64,000 nt of DNA from Halobacteriales archaeon QS_4_69_225 (GTDB lineage Archaea; Halobacteriota; Halobacteria; Halobacteriales; Haloarculaceae): assembly GCA_003020965.1 (NCBI GenBank), contig PXRL01000008.1, forward strand, positions 232,760 to 296,759, read 5' to 3'. The position numbers and the translations under genes are program-made. Of the stretch, positions 1 to 8,285 are shown piece by piece (positions within the stretch are counted from its first letter, which is position 1; the number at the start of each line of letters is the position of its first letter). The notes beneath the pieces are model-generated. The model ran no database searches and was not told the origin of the DNA. It saw nothing but the letters and a program-made list of their open reading frames with translations.

Positions 1-138
1 TCGGCGGAGCTCTCCGAGGAACACCGCGACATGCAGTGGCGCGACTACGAACAGGCGGTCAACACCATCACCCAGGACGGCCCCCGCGACATACTCGAGG
101 AGGCCGACGAGTTCATCGACGAGAACTACGGGAAGTGA
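1..138 (+). CDS. C-terminal end of an unidentified protein (5' truncated by window edge)
   Basis: An open frame enters from the left edge and ends at the TGA at 136-138. The last 45 residues are acidic and helical, ending in DEFIDENYGK, with no recognisable motif. Codon use matches the GC-rich host. It ends one base before the convergent kinase gene. I do not recognise the family from this fragment. Confidence 0.6.
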   Translation, partial: SAELSEEHRDMQWRDYEQAVNTITQDGPRDILEEADEFIDENYGK

Positions 139-139
139 G

Positions 140-979
140 CTACGCCGCCCGTTCGATCGCCTCGCGGACGGCCGCCGCCTCGAAGTCGTGGTCCGGCCGG
201 AGGTTGACGAAGTCGAGGAACTCCGCCGCCGCCCCCAGCGCCGTCGTCGGGTACCGTTCGAGGGCGGCGTCGACGGCCGCGTCGGCGCCGACGTGCGGCG
301 ACAGCGACGCCAGCGCACACGCCAGATCGTAGGCCCGCGCGTCCTCGATGGCCTGCACGCGGGCGGCGTCGATGAAGTACAGCGTCTCCTCGTCGGGGTC
401 GCCGGGGTCGCCGGCCTCGCCGACCTCGCCGTCCCGGTCAGGCGCGACGAGGACGTTCTCCGCCCGGAGGTCCCCGTGGGCGAGGTCGGCGCCGTGCATC
501 CGCGAGAGGTGGCCGAACAGCGTCGGCGCCAGCGCCGATATTTCCTCGGCCGACAGCTCGTCCAGCGTCCGGAACGACGGCAGGTACTCCAGGACGACCA
601 CCCCGAGGTCGTCGTGGTCGAACGCCGCCAGCGGCTCGGGGGCGTCGACGCCGAGCTCCCGCATCGCCCGGGTCGCCTCCAGTTCGTGGTCGGCCATCTC
701 CACCGGCGTCGAGAAGTGCTCGAAGAACCCCTCCCGGCCGGACGAGCGGGCGCCGAGGTTCCGGCCGGCCGTCAACACCCCGTGCAGCAGCGTGTGCTGG
801 TCGGCGATCACCTTCACGAACCACCGGTCGTCGACCACCAGCGGCACCGACAGCCAGTTGTCGGCCTCCAGCTTCTCGAACGTCGCCGACGACCCCCCGT
901 AGCGGTGGACGACCTCCTCGGCGACCGCCTCGAGCCGGGCCGTCGGAACGCTCGCCCTGAGGAGCCGTCTGAGTGGCAC
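140..979 (-). CDS. RIO1-like protein kinase family protein
   Basis: A roughly 279-residue protein with a kinase-like fold. It shows the VAIK-equivalent lysine in WFVKVI near the N-terminus, the catalytic-loop motif HGDLRAENVL and a metal-binding IDAARV where kinases have DFG. This compact arrangement is typical of the haloarchaeal RIO1-like kinase/ATPase family; its substrate is unknown. I chose the GTG at 979: a TATA-like element (TTAAC on the minus strand, about 1003-1008) lies 25-30 bases upstream, giving a leaderless start, and the protein then begins MPLRRLLRAS as relatives do. An ATG at 1039 would add 20 residues that overlap that promoter. Convergent with the partial gene on its left. 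Confidence 0.75.
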   Translation of the reverse strand: MPLRRLLRASVPTARLEAVAEEVVHRYGGSSATFEKLEADNWLSVPLVVDDRWFVKVIADQHTLLHGVLTAGRNLGARSSGREGFFEHFSTPVEMADHELEATRAMRELGVDAPEPLAAFDHDDLGVVVLEYLPSFRTLDELSAEEISALAPTLFGHLSRMHGADLAHGDLRAENVLVAPDRDGEVGEAGDPGDPDEETLYFIDAARVQAIEDARAYDLACALASLSPHVGADAAVDAALERYPTTALGAAAEFLDFVNLRPDHDFEAAAVREAIERAA

Positions 980-1100
980 GCCCCGTCGTAGCGGACGCTC
1001 GGGGTTAAGTTGTGTCCCGCTGCCGGCGCCGGCGGACACCCGTCGGCGACGTCACCGCACGTCCCGGCACGTTTATTTCCGCGTGCCTACACGGGTGGAT

Positions 1101-2142
1101 ATGGACTTCACGCTCCCGGACAAACACGAGATGATCCAGGACGTGGTTCGAGACTTCGCGGAGACGGAGATCGGACCCATCGCCCAGGAGATCGAGGAGG
1201 ACCACCGGTTCCCCGAGGAGGTGTTCGAGGAGCTCGGCGAGTTGGACCTGATGGGCGTTCCGGCGCCGAAGGAGAACGGCGGCGCCGGCGGCGACTACCT
1301 GATGTACGCGGTCGTCGCCGAGGAGCTGGGGCGGGTCTCCGGGGCCGTCGGACTCTCCTACGTCGCCCACACATCGCTGGGGCTGATGCCGATCATCAAC
1401 TTCGGTTCCGACGAGCAGATCGAGGAGTGGGCCCGGCCGCTGGCGGAGGGCGACGAAATCGGCGCGTGGGCGCTGACGGAGCCCTCCTCGGGGTCGGACG
1501 CCTCCGACATGAACACCGTCGCCGAGCGAGATGGCGACGAGTACGTCATCGACGGCACGAAGCAGTTCATCACCAACGCCAACGTCGCCAACAGCGTGCT
1601 GGTGAAGGCGGTGACGGAGCCGGGCGCCGGCTACGACGGCATCTCGACGTTCATCGTCGACCCCGACCAGGACGGCTTCGAGGTGACGACCGTCTGGGAC
1701 AAGATGGGGCTGAACGCCTCCCCGACCTGCGAGATCCAGCTCGACGGCGTCCGGGTCCACGAGAATCGCCTGCTCGGCGAGGAGGGCGACGGCTGGACAC
1801 AGACGAAGAAGACGCTCGACGGCGGCCGCATCTCCATCGCCGCGCTGTCGACGGGGCTGGCGCAGGGCGCCTTCGAGGCCGCCCGCGACTACGCCACCGA
1901 GCGGGAGCAGTTCGACCGCCCGGTGTCGAAGTTCGACGCCGTCCGGGACATGATCGTCTCGATGGACCGCAAGATCGAGCGGGCGCGGCTGCTCACCCAC
2001 AAGGCCGCCGGTCCACGGCGGCTACGGCTACACCACCGACTTCCCGCCCCAGCGGTTCTACCGCGACGCCAAGCTGATGGAAATCGGCGAGGGGACCAGC
2101 GAGATTCAGCACCTCGTCTTGGGCCGCGAACTCGGGCTGTGA
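1101..2142 (+). pseudogene. Acyl-CoA dehydrogenase with an internal deletion and frameshift
   Basis: FAD-dependent acyl-CoA dehydrogenase of fatty-acid or branched-chain acid oxidation. The N-terminal, middle and start of the C-terminal domains are intact, with the substrate/FAD-loop signatures WALTEPSSGSD and the acyl-CoA dehydrogenase helix ending LLTHKAA. At about 2009-2013 the frame changes and resumes at once in another frame with [11 protein letters not shown] and [16 protein letters not shown], the normal C-terminus. About 34 residues that normally separate HKAA from VHGGYGY, including the helix before the catalytic glutamate region, are missing, so this is a roughly 100-base deletion rather than a one-base slip. 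Start at ATG 1101: a TATA-like GTTTATTT at 1069-1076 makes it leaderless. The stop TGA is also the first three bases of the structured element that follows. Confidence 0.85.
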
Positions 2143-2220
2143 CATCCTCCCCGCGGTGAACGGAGAGGGAGCGAAGCTCCCTCAAGCAGCCGGGCGTCGC
2201 CCGGCGACGGCGGGATTTCC
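2140..2220 (+). mobile_element. Structured element A, IS200/IS605-derived (omega-RNA or end-like)
   Basis: Starts TGACATCCTCC, whose TGA is the stop codon of the acyl-CoA dehydrogenase. It folds as a three-way junction: outer stem CCCGC (2150-2154) with GCGGG (2210-2214); stem-loop 1 GAGGGAGC/GCTCCCTC (2165-2172 with 2176-2183); stem-loop 2 GCCGGGC/GCCCGGC (2189-2195 with 2199-2205). The same architecture recurs at 4990-5068 with compensatory changes in all three stems. The motif CATCCTCC plus hairpins resembles sequence that follows haloarchaeal IS1341/TnpB genes, where sense-overlapping RNAs are known. No tnpB accompanies this copy. Confidence 0.55.
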
Positions 2221-3020
2221 CACCGCCCCGCACCGCAGGCGGCTGGTTTGGGACCCTCGGGTCTGCACACCGACGGGTGCTGGGAGTGCCACGCTCCCGT
2301 TACTCCTATCCTACAGGGGATTCGGAGGTACCTGGTTATTTTGTGTCGGTATTCGCCGACCGCCGACAGCAGGGGAATACCTGCCTCGGTCCAGTGACGG
2401 ACTCCCGAGATTGTCCGATTGTCCCGGCATGGAGGCGGTCGTGCCGTGGTTCGAGAGACGAAGTCTCTCGTCATCACGAAAATCGGAGATTTTCGAACGA
2501 CCTCGGGTGAATATGCAGATATGGTGGCCGAGTAAAAAAAAGTGCTGACGCTGACGCGATTCACGCCCGGCTCGGAGGCCGGGATTTTCTCGCTGTTTGA
2601 AGATAGGTGTCCGAGTTCCTGCGGACTCGTCGGAAATCTTCGATTTCCGAGACACCAGAACCTTCGATTCTGGGGGCGTCGACGAGACGCGGTGTTCCTG
2701 ATGGACTGGACGAGAGGTTCGCTCTCGTGAACGCTGTATTCCCCCCCCCCCTGCTCGCGCCTCCCGTTCGGTCGGCGCCCGCTGAGGAAGGAATTTTAGC
2801 GCCTCAATTTAGCTAAATACCATCGGTGGACGCCGAGACCGAGAGGCCGACTTTCTCCGGGAACGGAAGGAACGCGACGAGCGGCGAAAGGCGGTCGACC
2901 GGAGCCGAAACGGCGGGACCCGTCGAGGGTACACGCTCCGATTGCCCGAACGTCACCTCTCTCAGGACGAGAAATCGCGGCGGGGACGGCCGAGACACGC
3001 CTACCGGTGGTTCGGGCCGC
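2221..3020. other. Gene-free region with an array of perfect short palindromes
   Basis: About 800 bases without a credible gene. It contains perfect palindromes with 3-base loops: CGAGAGAC-GAA-GTCTCTCG at 2452-2470, CGAAAATC-GGA-GATTTTCG at 2477-2495 and CGGAAATC-TTC-GATTTCCG at 2631-2649, plus CGAGAG/CTCTCG at 2711-2727, a run of 11 C at 2741-2751 and the 12-base palindrome ATTTAGCTAAAT at 2807-2818. Reading frames through it are not protein-like. It looks like accumulated insertion debris next to element A. Confidence 0.5.
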
Positions 3021-3780
3021 TCAGGGCCCTGGGTCGCGAACGGGAATGAGCCCCTTGGCCATGAGGCGGCGGGCGATCACGACGAGTCCGTTCCCGAACC
3101 CCTCGCCGAAGATCGCCTGTTCGGATTTCGACTCGGGCATGATCGAACTCACCAGGATCGACCCGCGGTCGACCAGCAGAAGCCGGCCGATCGCCGTGTC
3201 GTAACGTCGTGGCGGCCGGGACAGCCGCCTGTACGTCCTCCTGTAGCGACGGCGTCAACGTGCCGACGATTACTTCGATGTCGTCCTCGACTCCGTTGAG
3301 CGTCTCGACGAAGCCCGCCGTCAACAGCGACTCGTCGCCGAGGACGAGCACGATCTCGTCCGTCGCCTTCTCGATGAGCTTCTCCGTCCGGTTTTCTATC
3401 GCGTCCCGACCGTTCATCGACCACACCTCCTGAACCGAGGACTCGTAGTCTTCGTCCGCGATCGGGACCGATTCGAGGGCCTTCTGAAAGCGATCGACGC
3501 GGTTCTCGTACTGGTCGCGGAGCGTCTCGGTCGCTTCCTCCAGCGAGACCGCACGAAACTGCTGGGGGCTCGAGTGTTGAACCTCGACCAGCCCCTGGGC
3601 CTCGAGAACCCGTATCGCATCGTAAATCCGGGTCCGGGGGACCTCCGTCAGGTCGCTGAGTTTCTTGGCAGTACCCATGTTGACGCGTGTCAACCCGACG
3701 AAACACCGGGCTTCGTACTCCTTCAGCCCGAGCTGTTGGAGTACTTCGACTGCCTCGTCCACGTTTGCCTCTGTGTCCAT
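3021..3780 (-). pseudogene. TrmB-family transcriptional regulator, frameshifted by a short deletion
   Basis: An N-terminal winged helix of the TrmB type (residues about 10-80, VNMGTAKKLSDLTEVPRTR), a short coiled linker, then the phospholipase-D-like ligand domain. After PAATT (about 3200) the frame breaks and resumes as DTAIGRLLLVD, then SKSEQAIFGEGFGNGLVV, ending at the TGA at 3021-3023. Its paralogue at 4195-4992 has eight more residues at this point, so roughly 20 bases were lost. The DNA-binding half is intact and might still be made. It is divergent from the paralogue, and the shared intergenic region carries promoter elements and a 20-base tandem repeat. The regulated genes are unknown. 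Confidence 0.75.
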
Positions 3781-3784
3781 ATTG

Positions 3785-3824
3785 TGTTCTGATCTTCCGA
3801 GTTATGTTCTGACTTTTCGGAGTG
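3785..3824 (-). promoter_or_regulatory. Two 20-base imperfect direct repeats upstream of the TrmB pseudogene
   Basis: TGTTCTGATCTTCCGAGTTA (3785-3804) is followed at once by TGTTCTGACTTTTCGGAGTG (3805-3824). The exact 20-base period, two helical turns, suits an operator bound by a dimer on one DNA face. A TATA-like CTTTAATA on the minus strand (about 3850-3857) lies just upstream, so the repeat sits at the expected transcription start of the minus-strand regulator. Autoregulation by one of the two TrmB proteins is an inference. Confidence 0.4.
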
Positions 3825-4194
3825 TCGTATGACTGTATTTACAGCTAAAGATATTAAAGATACATAGGTACTGTCATCCTCAGTATAACTGACCGGAGGC
3901 TTAAACTTACCGGTCGCCGGTCAAAGGAGTGCGAACGGGTGATCTCCCCGCGTTCGCTGCTACCAGTGTAACGATTTCAGTTACAGTATGGGTTTCGGCG
4001 GCCTCGTATCGTACATGCCGTCTGAGGGCCGAGAAAGCTCTGTAACTCGTTTAATCACGAAAGATATATCCGGAGAAACATCCGATATTCGAACCGACGC
4101 GTGGTCCAGTTCAGCATGCCGAATACTGCACCGCCGCACACCGGCCCGGCCGGACGATCCGGCCGGGTCGTTCGACCGGAGGTGGCCCGGTGCG

Positions 4195-4992
4195 ATGAGT
4201 GACGACCCGTTCGAGGACGCACGTTCCGTCGCGGTCGAACAGCTCGAACGGTTCGGGTTGAGTGCCTACGCCGCGCGGACGTTCGTCGCACTTGCAGCTC
4301 ACGGATCGGGAACGGCACGGAAGGTGAGCCAGGTGTCGGAGGTCCCACGGACCCAGGTGTACAATGCGGTCGAGGAACTGCACGAGCACGGGCTCGTCCA
4401 TATCCAGCACGCCTCGCCCAAACGATTCTGGGCGATCTCTTCCGAGACGGCGAGCCGAACGTTCCAACACGAACTCCGGCGCCGCACGGAGATACTGCGG
4501 ACCGCGCTGGAGGAGATCGAACCGCCCAAACCGCAGGCGGAACAGCGCGGCGTCTGGACGGTCGACGGACAGGCGGCCATCACGAACCGTGTGCTGGAGT
4601 TCTTCGCCGACGCGGGCGACGAAATCGTCTACATGACCGTCGGTGACCTCCTGACCGACGAGATCATCGAGGCACTGGGGGAGGCAGCGGAGCGGGGTGT
4701 CTCGGTCCGACTCGGCGGCGTCTCACAGGACGTCCAGGACCGCATACAGGACGAGATTCCCGGCGCGACGATGTTCGAGTCGCTGTGGATGTGGTCGGAT
4801 ACGGCGGCCGGCCGGCTCATGATGGTGGACGGTCAGAAGACGCTCGTGAGCGCGCTCGTCAACGGGGCGGAGGCGAGCCCGTCCGACCCGCGGTCGGAGA
4901 CCGCAATCTGGGGCCAGGGCAACACGAACAGTCTGGTCGTGATCCTGAGGGCGATCTTCACCTGGCGGCTCGATACCGCCGAGTCGGAATGA
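4195..4992 (+). CDS. TrmB-family transcriptional regulator
   Basis: A 265-residue regulator with an N-terminal winged helix (about residues 12-80, with SQVSEVPRTQVYNAVEEL as recognition region), a helical linker, and a C-terminal PLD-like TrmB sensing domain (about 110-255). TrmB proteins sense sugars or other small ligands, and nothing here identifies the ligand. ATG 4195 is preferred over farther upstream starts because GGAGGT lies at 4178-4183. It is the intact paralogue of the divergent pseudogene 415 bases away; the two share the PRTxxY recognition helix and the (I/A)WGQG or FGEG motif near the C-terminus. Its TGA is the first codon of structured element B. Confidence 0.8.
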   Translation: MSDDPFEDARSVAVEQLERFGLSAYAARTFVALAAHGSGTARKVSQVSEVPRTQVYNAVEELHEHGLVHIQHASPKRFWAISSETASRTFQHELRRRTEILRTALEEIEPPKPQAEQRGVWTVDGQAAITNRVLEFFADAGDEIVYMTVGDLLTDEIIEALGEAAERGVSVRLGGVSQDVQDRIQDEIPGATMFESLWMWSDTAAGRLMMVDGQKTLVSALVNGAEASPSDPRSETAIWGQGNTNSLVVILRAIFTWRLDTAESE

Positions 4993-5068
4993 CATCCTCC
5001 GCGCCGTGAACGGAGAGGGACGATGTCCCTCAAGCAGCCGGCCTACGGCCGGCGACGGCGCGGTTTCC
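4990..5068 (+). mobile_element. Structured element B, second copy of element A
   Basis: Begins TGACATCCTCC exactly at the stop codon of the TrmB gene. Stems: outer GCGCCGT/ACGGCGC (5001-5007 with 5055-5061); stem-loop 1 GAGGGAC/GTCCCTC (5015-5021 with 5025-5031); stem-loop 2 GCCGGCC/GGCCGGC (5037-5043 with 5047-5053). The single-stranded parts are almost identical to element A while the stems differ with pairing kept, which is the signature of selection on structure. Likely derived from an IS200/IS605 tnpB-type element. Confidence 0.55.
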
Positions 5069-5502
5069 TCCGTGGGGGCCTCGGCCAGTCTACGACTCCC
5101 CGGAGATAACATTCCCGCCACGGTGGACGGTACTCGGGTCTGTACGCTGTTCTTTGGGACTTTCATAAGGGTGTGGTCTCCCCGACCATTCGCGGTCGTC
5201 CCACTCGAACCGCACGGGCCGTGCCATCGGCCTGACTGCCTGCTCTGTGTGCCGCTTCAGGAACGTCTCCGAGAACCGAAGAACGTACCTCACGCCCGGC
5301 CGGAGCCCGCAAAGACGGCGGCCGGAGGGACCATCGGACGGCGGTATACTTCCGCTACACCGGTGCGAAGCGTCTTCGAAGCCGCCGGCGATCGCCGTCC
5401 GGAGTCACAGCGGCTTCGATTGCGCCGCCGGCGTTCCGCCGCGACGACTCTGCCGCAGTGACGGCACGGAGCGGAGATTCCACCGGGTCCGGTCCGGTCG
5501 GG
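5069..5502. other. Gene-free region downstream of element B
   Basis: About 430 bases. It shares CTCGGGTCTG with the region after element A (about 2253 and 5134), suggesting the mobile element is longer than its folded head. A minus-strand frame of 67 codons at 5090-5293 exists but has no recognisable motif and I do not call it a gene. The right part only leads into the 3' end of the next gene. Confidence 0.4.
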
Positions 5503-6718
5503 TCAGACGACCCGGAACGTGTAGATACCGGTCACCATGTCGCTGACGACGACGAGTCCGCTCGGGGCGTGGTACTCGGCGGTCCAGGCCATCGGCGGCT
5601 CGCCGATCGGGAACAGCGGCTGGCCGGCGTTGGGGTAGCCGTCGTCGGTGCGGTACTGGTCGATCGGGACCGGGTTCCGCGGGTCGGTGACGTCGTACAG
5701 CACCGCCCCGTCGCGGTAGTCGCCGCCGACGAGGAACGTCCCGTCGTCGCGGCTCACCACCGAGTGGTTGTGGGTGGTCCAGTCGAACAGCTCGTCGGGT
5801 TCCTCCTGGAGCTCGACGTTCGGCGTGTTCATGAAGCCGATCGGTACCGGATTCTCCAGGGAGCCGACGTCGTAACCGATGTCGAAGACGTGCTTGCCGC
5901 CGGGGACCTGCAGGCCCTTCTCGTCGCCGACGTACGCGAGCCCGCGGTCGGGATCGGCGGTGGCGTAGTGGCAGTTCTCGAACCCCTCGTCGATCTGGAA
6001 GCTCCCCTGGTTGACGTCGTCGTAGTCCTTGGCGCCGTCGTAATCGAAGGTGCCGATCGTCGGCAGCGTCTCGGGCTCGGAGGCGTCGAGAATGGCGTAG
6101 CCGACGAAACGCCCGCTGATGTAGGCGACGTGCAGCAGATCCCGCTCGGCGTCGTAGTCGACGTCGTGGACGTCGCCACGGGGGCCGACCGCGGTGATGG
6201 CCCGCGGGTTCGCCGGGTCTGTCACGTCGACGACGTCGAGGCCTGCACCCTCCTCGTTGGCCGCATAGAGGTACACGGTTCCGGGGTCGGCATCCCTCGG
6301 AGAACCCGAAGTCGATCACCTCGACGCCGGCGGGGCCGCCCTCCTGTGTCCGGTAGTAGACGCCGCCGTCGGCGGTCGTCCGGGGGTCGAACTTCACGTC
6401 CGCGTTGAGCTCGTCCTCGTTGGTCCCCGGTACCCGGTGGAGTTCGAGGGGGTCGGCGGGCTGTGAGAGGTCGACGAGGAAGCTCCCGCCGGTCCCCTGG
6501 TAGCCGCCGACGACGGCGAACTCCCCGCTGGGATCGATGTCGGAGTCCGCGAACGAACCGACGGGGTCCGACAGCAGCGAGTGCCCTACCGGTTCGAGCC
6601 CCTGGTCGTAGGCCGGGCCGTCGCCGCCGGCGACGCCGGCACCGACACCGCCGACCGTGCCGACGACGCCCGCGATTCCAAGCCGCTTCAGCATCGAACG
6701 TCTCGTCTGTTCGAACAT
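5503..6718 (-). pseudogene. Tat-exported LVIVD beta-propeller-like protein, frameshifted
   Basis: The N-terminus carries a Tat signal (TRRSMLKRLG followed by a Gly/Ala/Val hydrophobic stretch). The body has repeated LDVVDVTDPANP and VLYDVTDPRNPVP-like units, the LVIVD repeat that builds beta-propeller surface proteins; function unknown. The frame is lost at about 6290: IDFGFSEG reads into nonsense while DADPGTVYLYAANEEG opens in another frame and continues to the TGA at 5503. The lesion may include loss of some residues as well as a base. A TATA-like stretch about 40 bases upstream of 6718 is consistent with a promoter. Whether the break is biological or a sequence error cannot be decided here. 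Confidence 0.75.
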
Positions 6719-6883
6719 CGTGCCGCAGAACGGGCCGCTTGTACTAATACTATCGGTGGATAAAATTATCGTCAGAAAGCCGGCTATACGGGGCGATCGG
6801 CACGTCGACCGGCGGTCAAAACCACGTCATCGGCCGGCTCCGGCACTCCCTTCGTGGTCGGGCTGTGCGTCGCCGCCGCTGGA

Positions 6884-7945
6884 TCAAACTACCTTCAGCA
6901 GCCGGCGCTCGAACTTGCCGACGCGGACGCGCTGCCAGCCGCGCAGCCGCTCGTCGAGGTCGGGGTCGCCGGTGTCGACCCGCAGGACACCGATGTCGTC
7001 GAGTTTCTGCTTGGAGGCGACGACCTCGACGTCCGAGCGGCGGACGACCGGCGGCGAGATCTGGTCGTTGCCGCGGCCGAAGACGAACCCCTGGCCGCCG
7101 ATGGGCGAGACGACGATCCGGCTGTCGTCGCCGAGGGCGTCGAGGATCTCGTCGGCGGTGGCGTCGGCGATGACCACCTCGCCGCCCCGCCAGACGTCGA
7201 CCCCCAGCGGCGAGCCGTCGAAGCCGAGCTCCGTCTTTACCGCGTCGATCGTCGAGCCGGGGCCGAGGACGTAGGTGGCGTCGGCGGCGCGGGCGTCGGC
7301 GGCGACGGCCGCCGCCAGCGCCTCGACGGTGCCGCCGCCGATCTGCTTCGACGACTGCACCTCCTCGCCGACCGGCACCTCCACGACCGCCTTCAGTTCC
7401 GTGGTGACGTCGCCACCCCGGTAGGCGTCCTCGTCGATGTCGTTGACCTCGCGGCGCTCGGTCCGGTCGAAGCCGGCGGCGATGCGGCCGGCGGCCCGCG
7501 GCGTGACCGCGAACACCGACGAGTAGACCTTCACGCCGCCGGGAACGCCGAGGACGGGGACGTCGGCGTCGGCCGACTCCAGCGCCTCGGCGACGTCGAC
7601 GGCGGTGCCGTCGCCGCCGACGAACAGCAGGAGGTCGACGCCGGCGAGCCGGCGGACCGCCTCGCGGGTGTCGGCGGCCGTCGTCTCCTCGCCGTCGGGG
7701 CGGCCGACGACGGTCGGCGAGAAGCCGGCGGCGACGGCTGCCTCCTCGCCCATCGCGCCGCCGTAGGTGTGGATCTCGACCGTCCCCTGCTCGTGGAGGT
7801 GCTCCAGCGCCTCCCGGGCCCGGACTGGCGACCGCGGCTCGGCGCCGCGGCGGCGGGCCTCCTCGACCTTGTTGTCGGTGCCCTTCAGCCCGACGCGGCC
7901 GCCCATGCCGGCGATGGGGTTGACCACCAGCCCGATGCGTCGCAT
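6884..7945 (-). CDS. ATP-NAD kinase family protein
   Basis: A 353-residue protein with the NAD-kinase/diacylglycerol-kinase-like signature: an N-terminal GLVVNPIAGMGGRVG loop and the catalytic GGDGT motif (LLLFVGGDGTAVDVAEAL, about residues 105-125). A second conserved block, LGPGSTIDAVKTELG, and the SPIGGQGFVFGRGN loop are typical of the archaeal ATP-NAD kinase family that is longer than NadK. It would phosphorylate NAD or a related ligand in the cytoplasm; the exact substrate is not proven. It stands alone, with a repeat-rich spacer on its upstream side. Confidence 0.8.
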   Translation of the reverse strand: MRRIGLVVNPIAGMGGRVGLKGTDNKVEEARRRGAEPRSPVRAREALEHLHEQGTVEIHTYGGAMGEEAAVAAGFSPTVVGRPDGEETTAADTREAVRRLAGVDLLLFVGGDGTAVDVAEALESADADVPVLGVPGGVKVYSSVFAVTPRAAGRIAAGFDRTERREVNDIDEDAYRGGDVTTELKAVVEVPVGEEVQSSKQIGGGTVEALAAAVAADARAADATYVLGPGSTIDAVKTELGFDGSPLGVDVWRGGEVVIADATADEILDALGDDSRIVVSPIGGQGFVFGRGNDQISPPVVRRSDVEVVASKQKLDDIGVLRVDTGDPDLDERLRGWQRVRVGKFERRLLKVV

Positions 7946-7984
7946 GTCGGGTCACGGACCGCCGCCGGCAAAAGCGGCGCGGTC

Positions 7985-8130
7985 CGGGCGGTGCCCGAGC
8001 GGAGCGAGGGCACCGCCGAACGAGCGAACGGCGTCCTCGCGAGCGAAGCGAGCGAGGGTTCGGCAGAGCGTCGCTCTGCCGGTGGGCGTAGCGAACCGCG
8101 AGCCGGACCGCGTCGGGCGCCGGGCGGAGC
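7985..8130 (-). repeat. GC-rich palindromic repeat, inverted relative of the 24.9-25.3 kb element
   Basis: On the minus strand it reads CACCGGCAGAGCGACGCTCT, then GCCGAACCCTCGCTCG and CGAGGACGCCGTTCGC, matching about 25006-25072 with few differences. GAGCGAAGCGAGCGAG-type palindromes dominate. No protein-like frame crosses it. It appears to be a core-only copy of the R1 element family. Confidence 0.5.
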
Positions 8131-8171
8131 CGAACGGAACCGACTAAGAGTCGGCCGGCACAATCGCCGGT

Positions 8172-8285
8172 ATGGTTCCGCTACAGGAGGGCGTCCAGAG
8201 GGGCATCATCGACGCCTCCGGGTGGGTCGTGCTGCTCTCGGGGCTGGCCATCGTCGTCGGCTGGGTGTGGTACCTGTACCGATAG
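8172..8285 (+). CDS. 37-residue single-pass membrane protein
   Basis: ATG at 8172, TAG at 8283-8285. A short amphipathic N-terminus (MVPLQEGVQRGIIDASG) is followed by one hydrophobic helix, WVVLLSGLAIVVGWVWYLY, ending in Arg. It abuts the convergent CinA-like gene with no gap. Codon use is host-like and the frame is fully open, but a protein this short is weak evidence; tiny one-helix proteins of this kind recur in haloarchaea. Function unknown. Confidence 0.5.
   Translation: MVPLQEGVQRGIIDASGWVVLLSGLAIVVGWVWYLYR

Noticed and set aside
3988-4194. Longer N-terminus for the plus-strand TrmB gene
   Set aside because: The upstream in-frame extension is not regulator-like, and a Shine-Dalgarno stands before the ATG at 4195.
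5090-5293. 67-residue minus-strand frame after element B
   Set aside because: Basic, motif-free translation inside probable mobile-element debris; not enough to call a gene.
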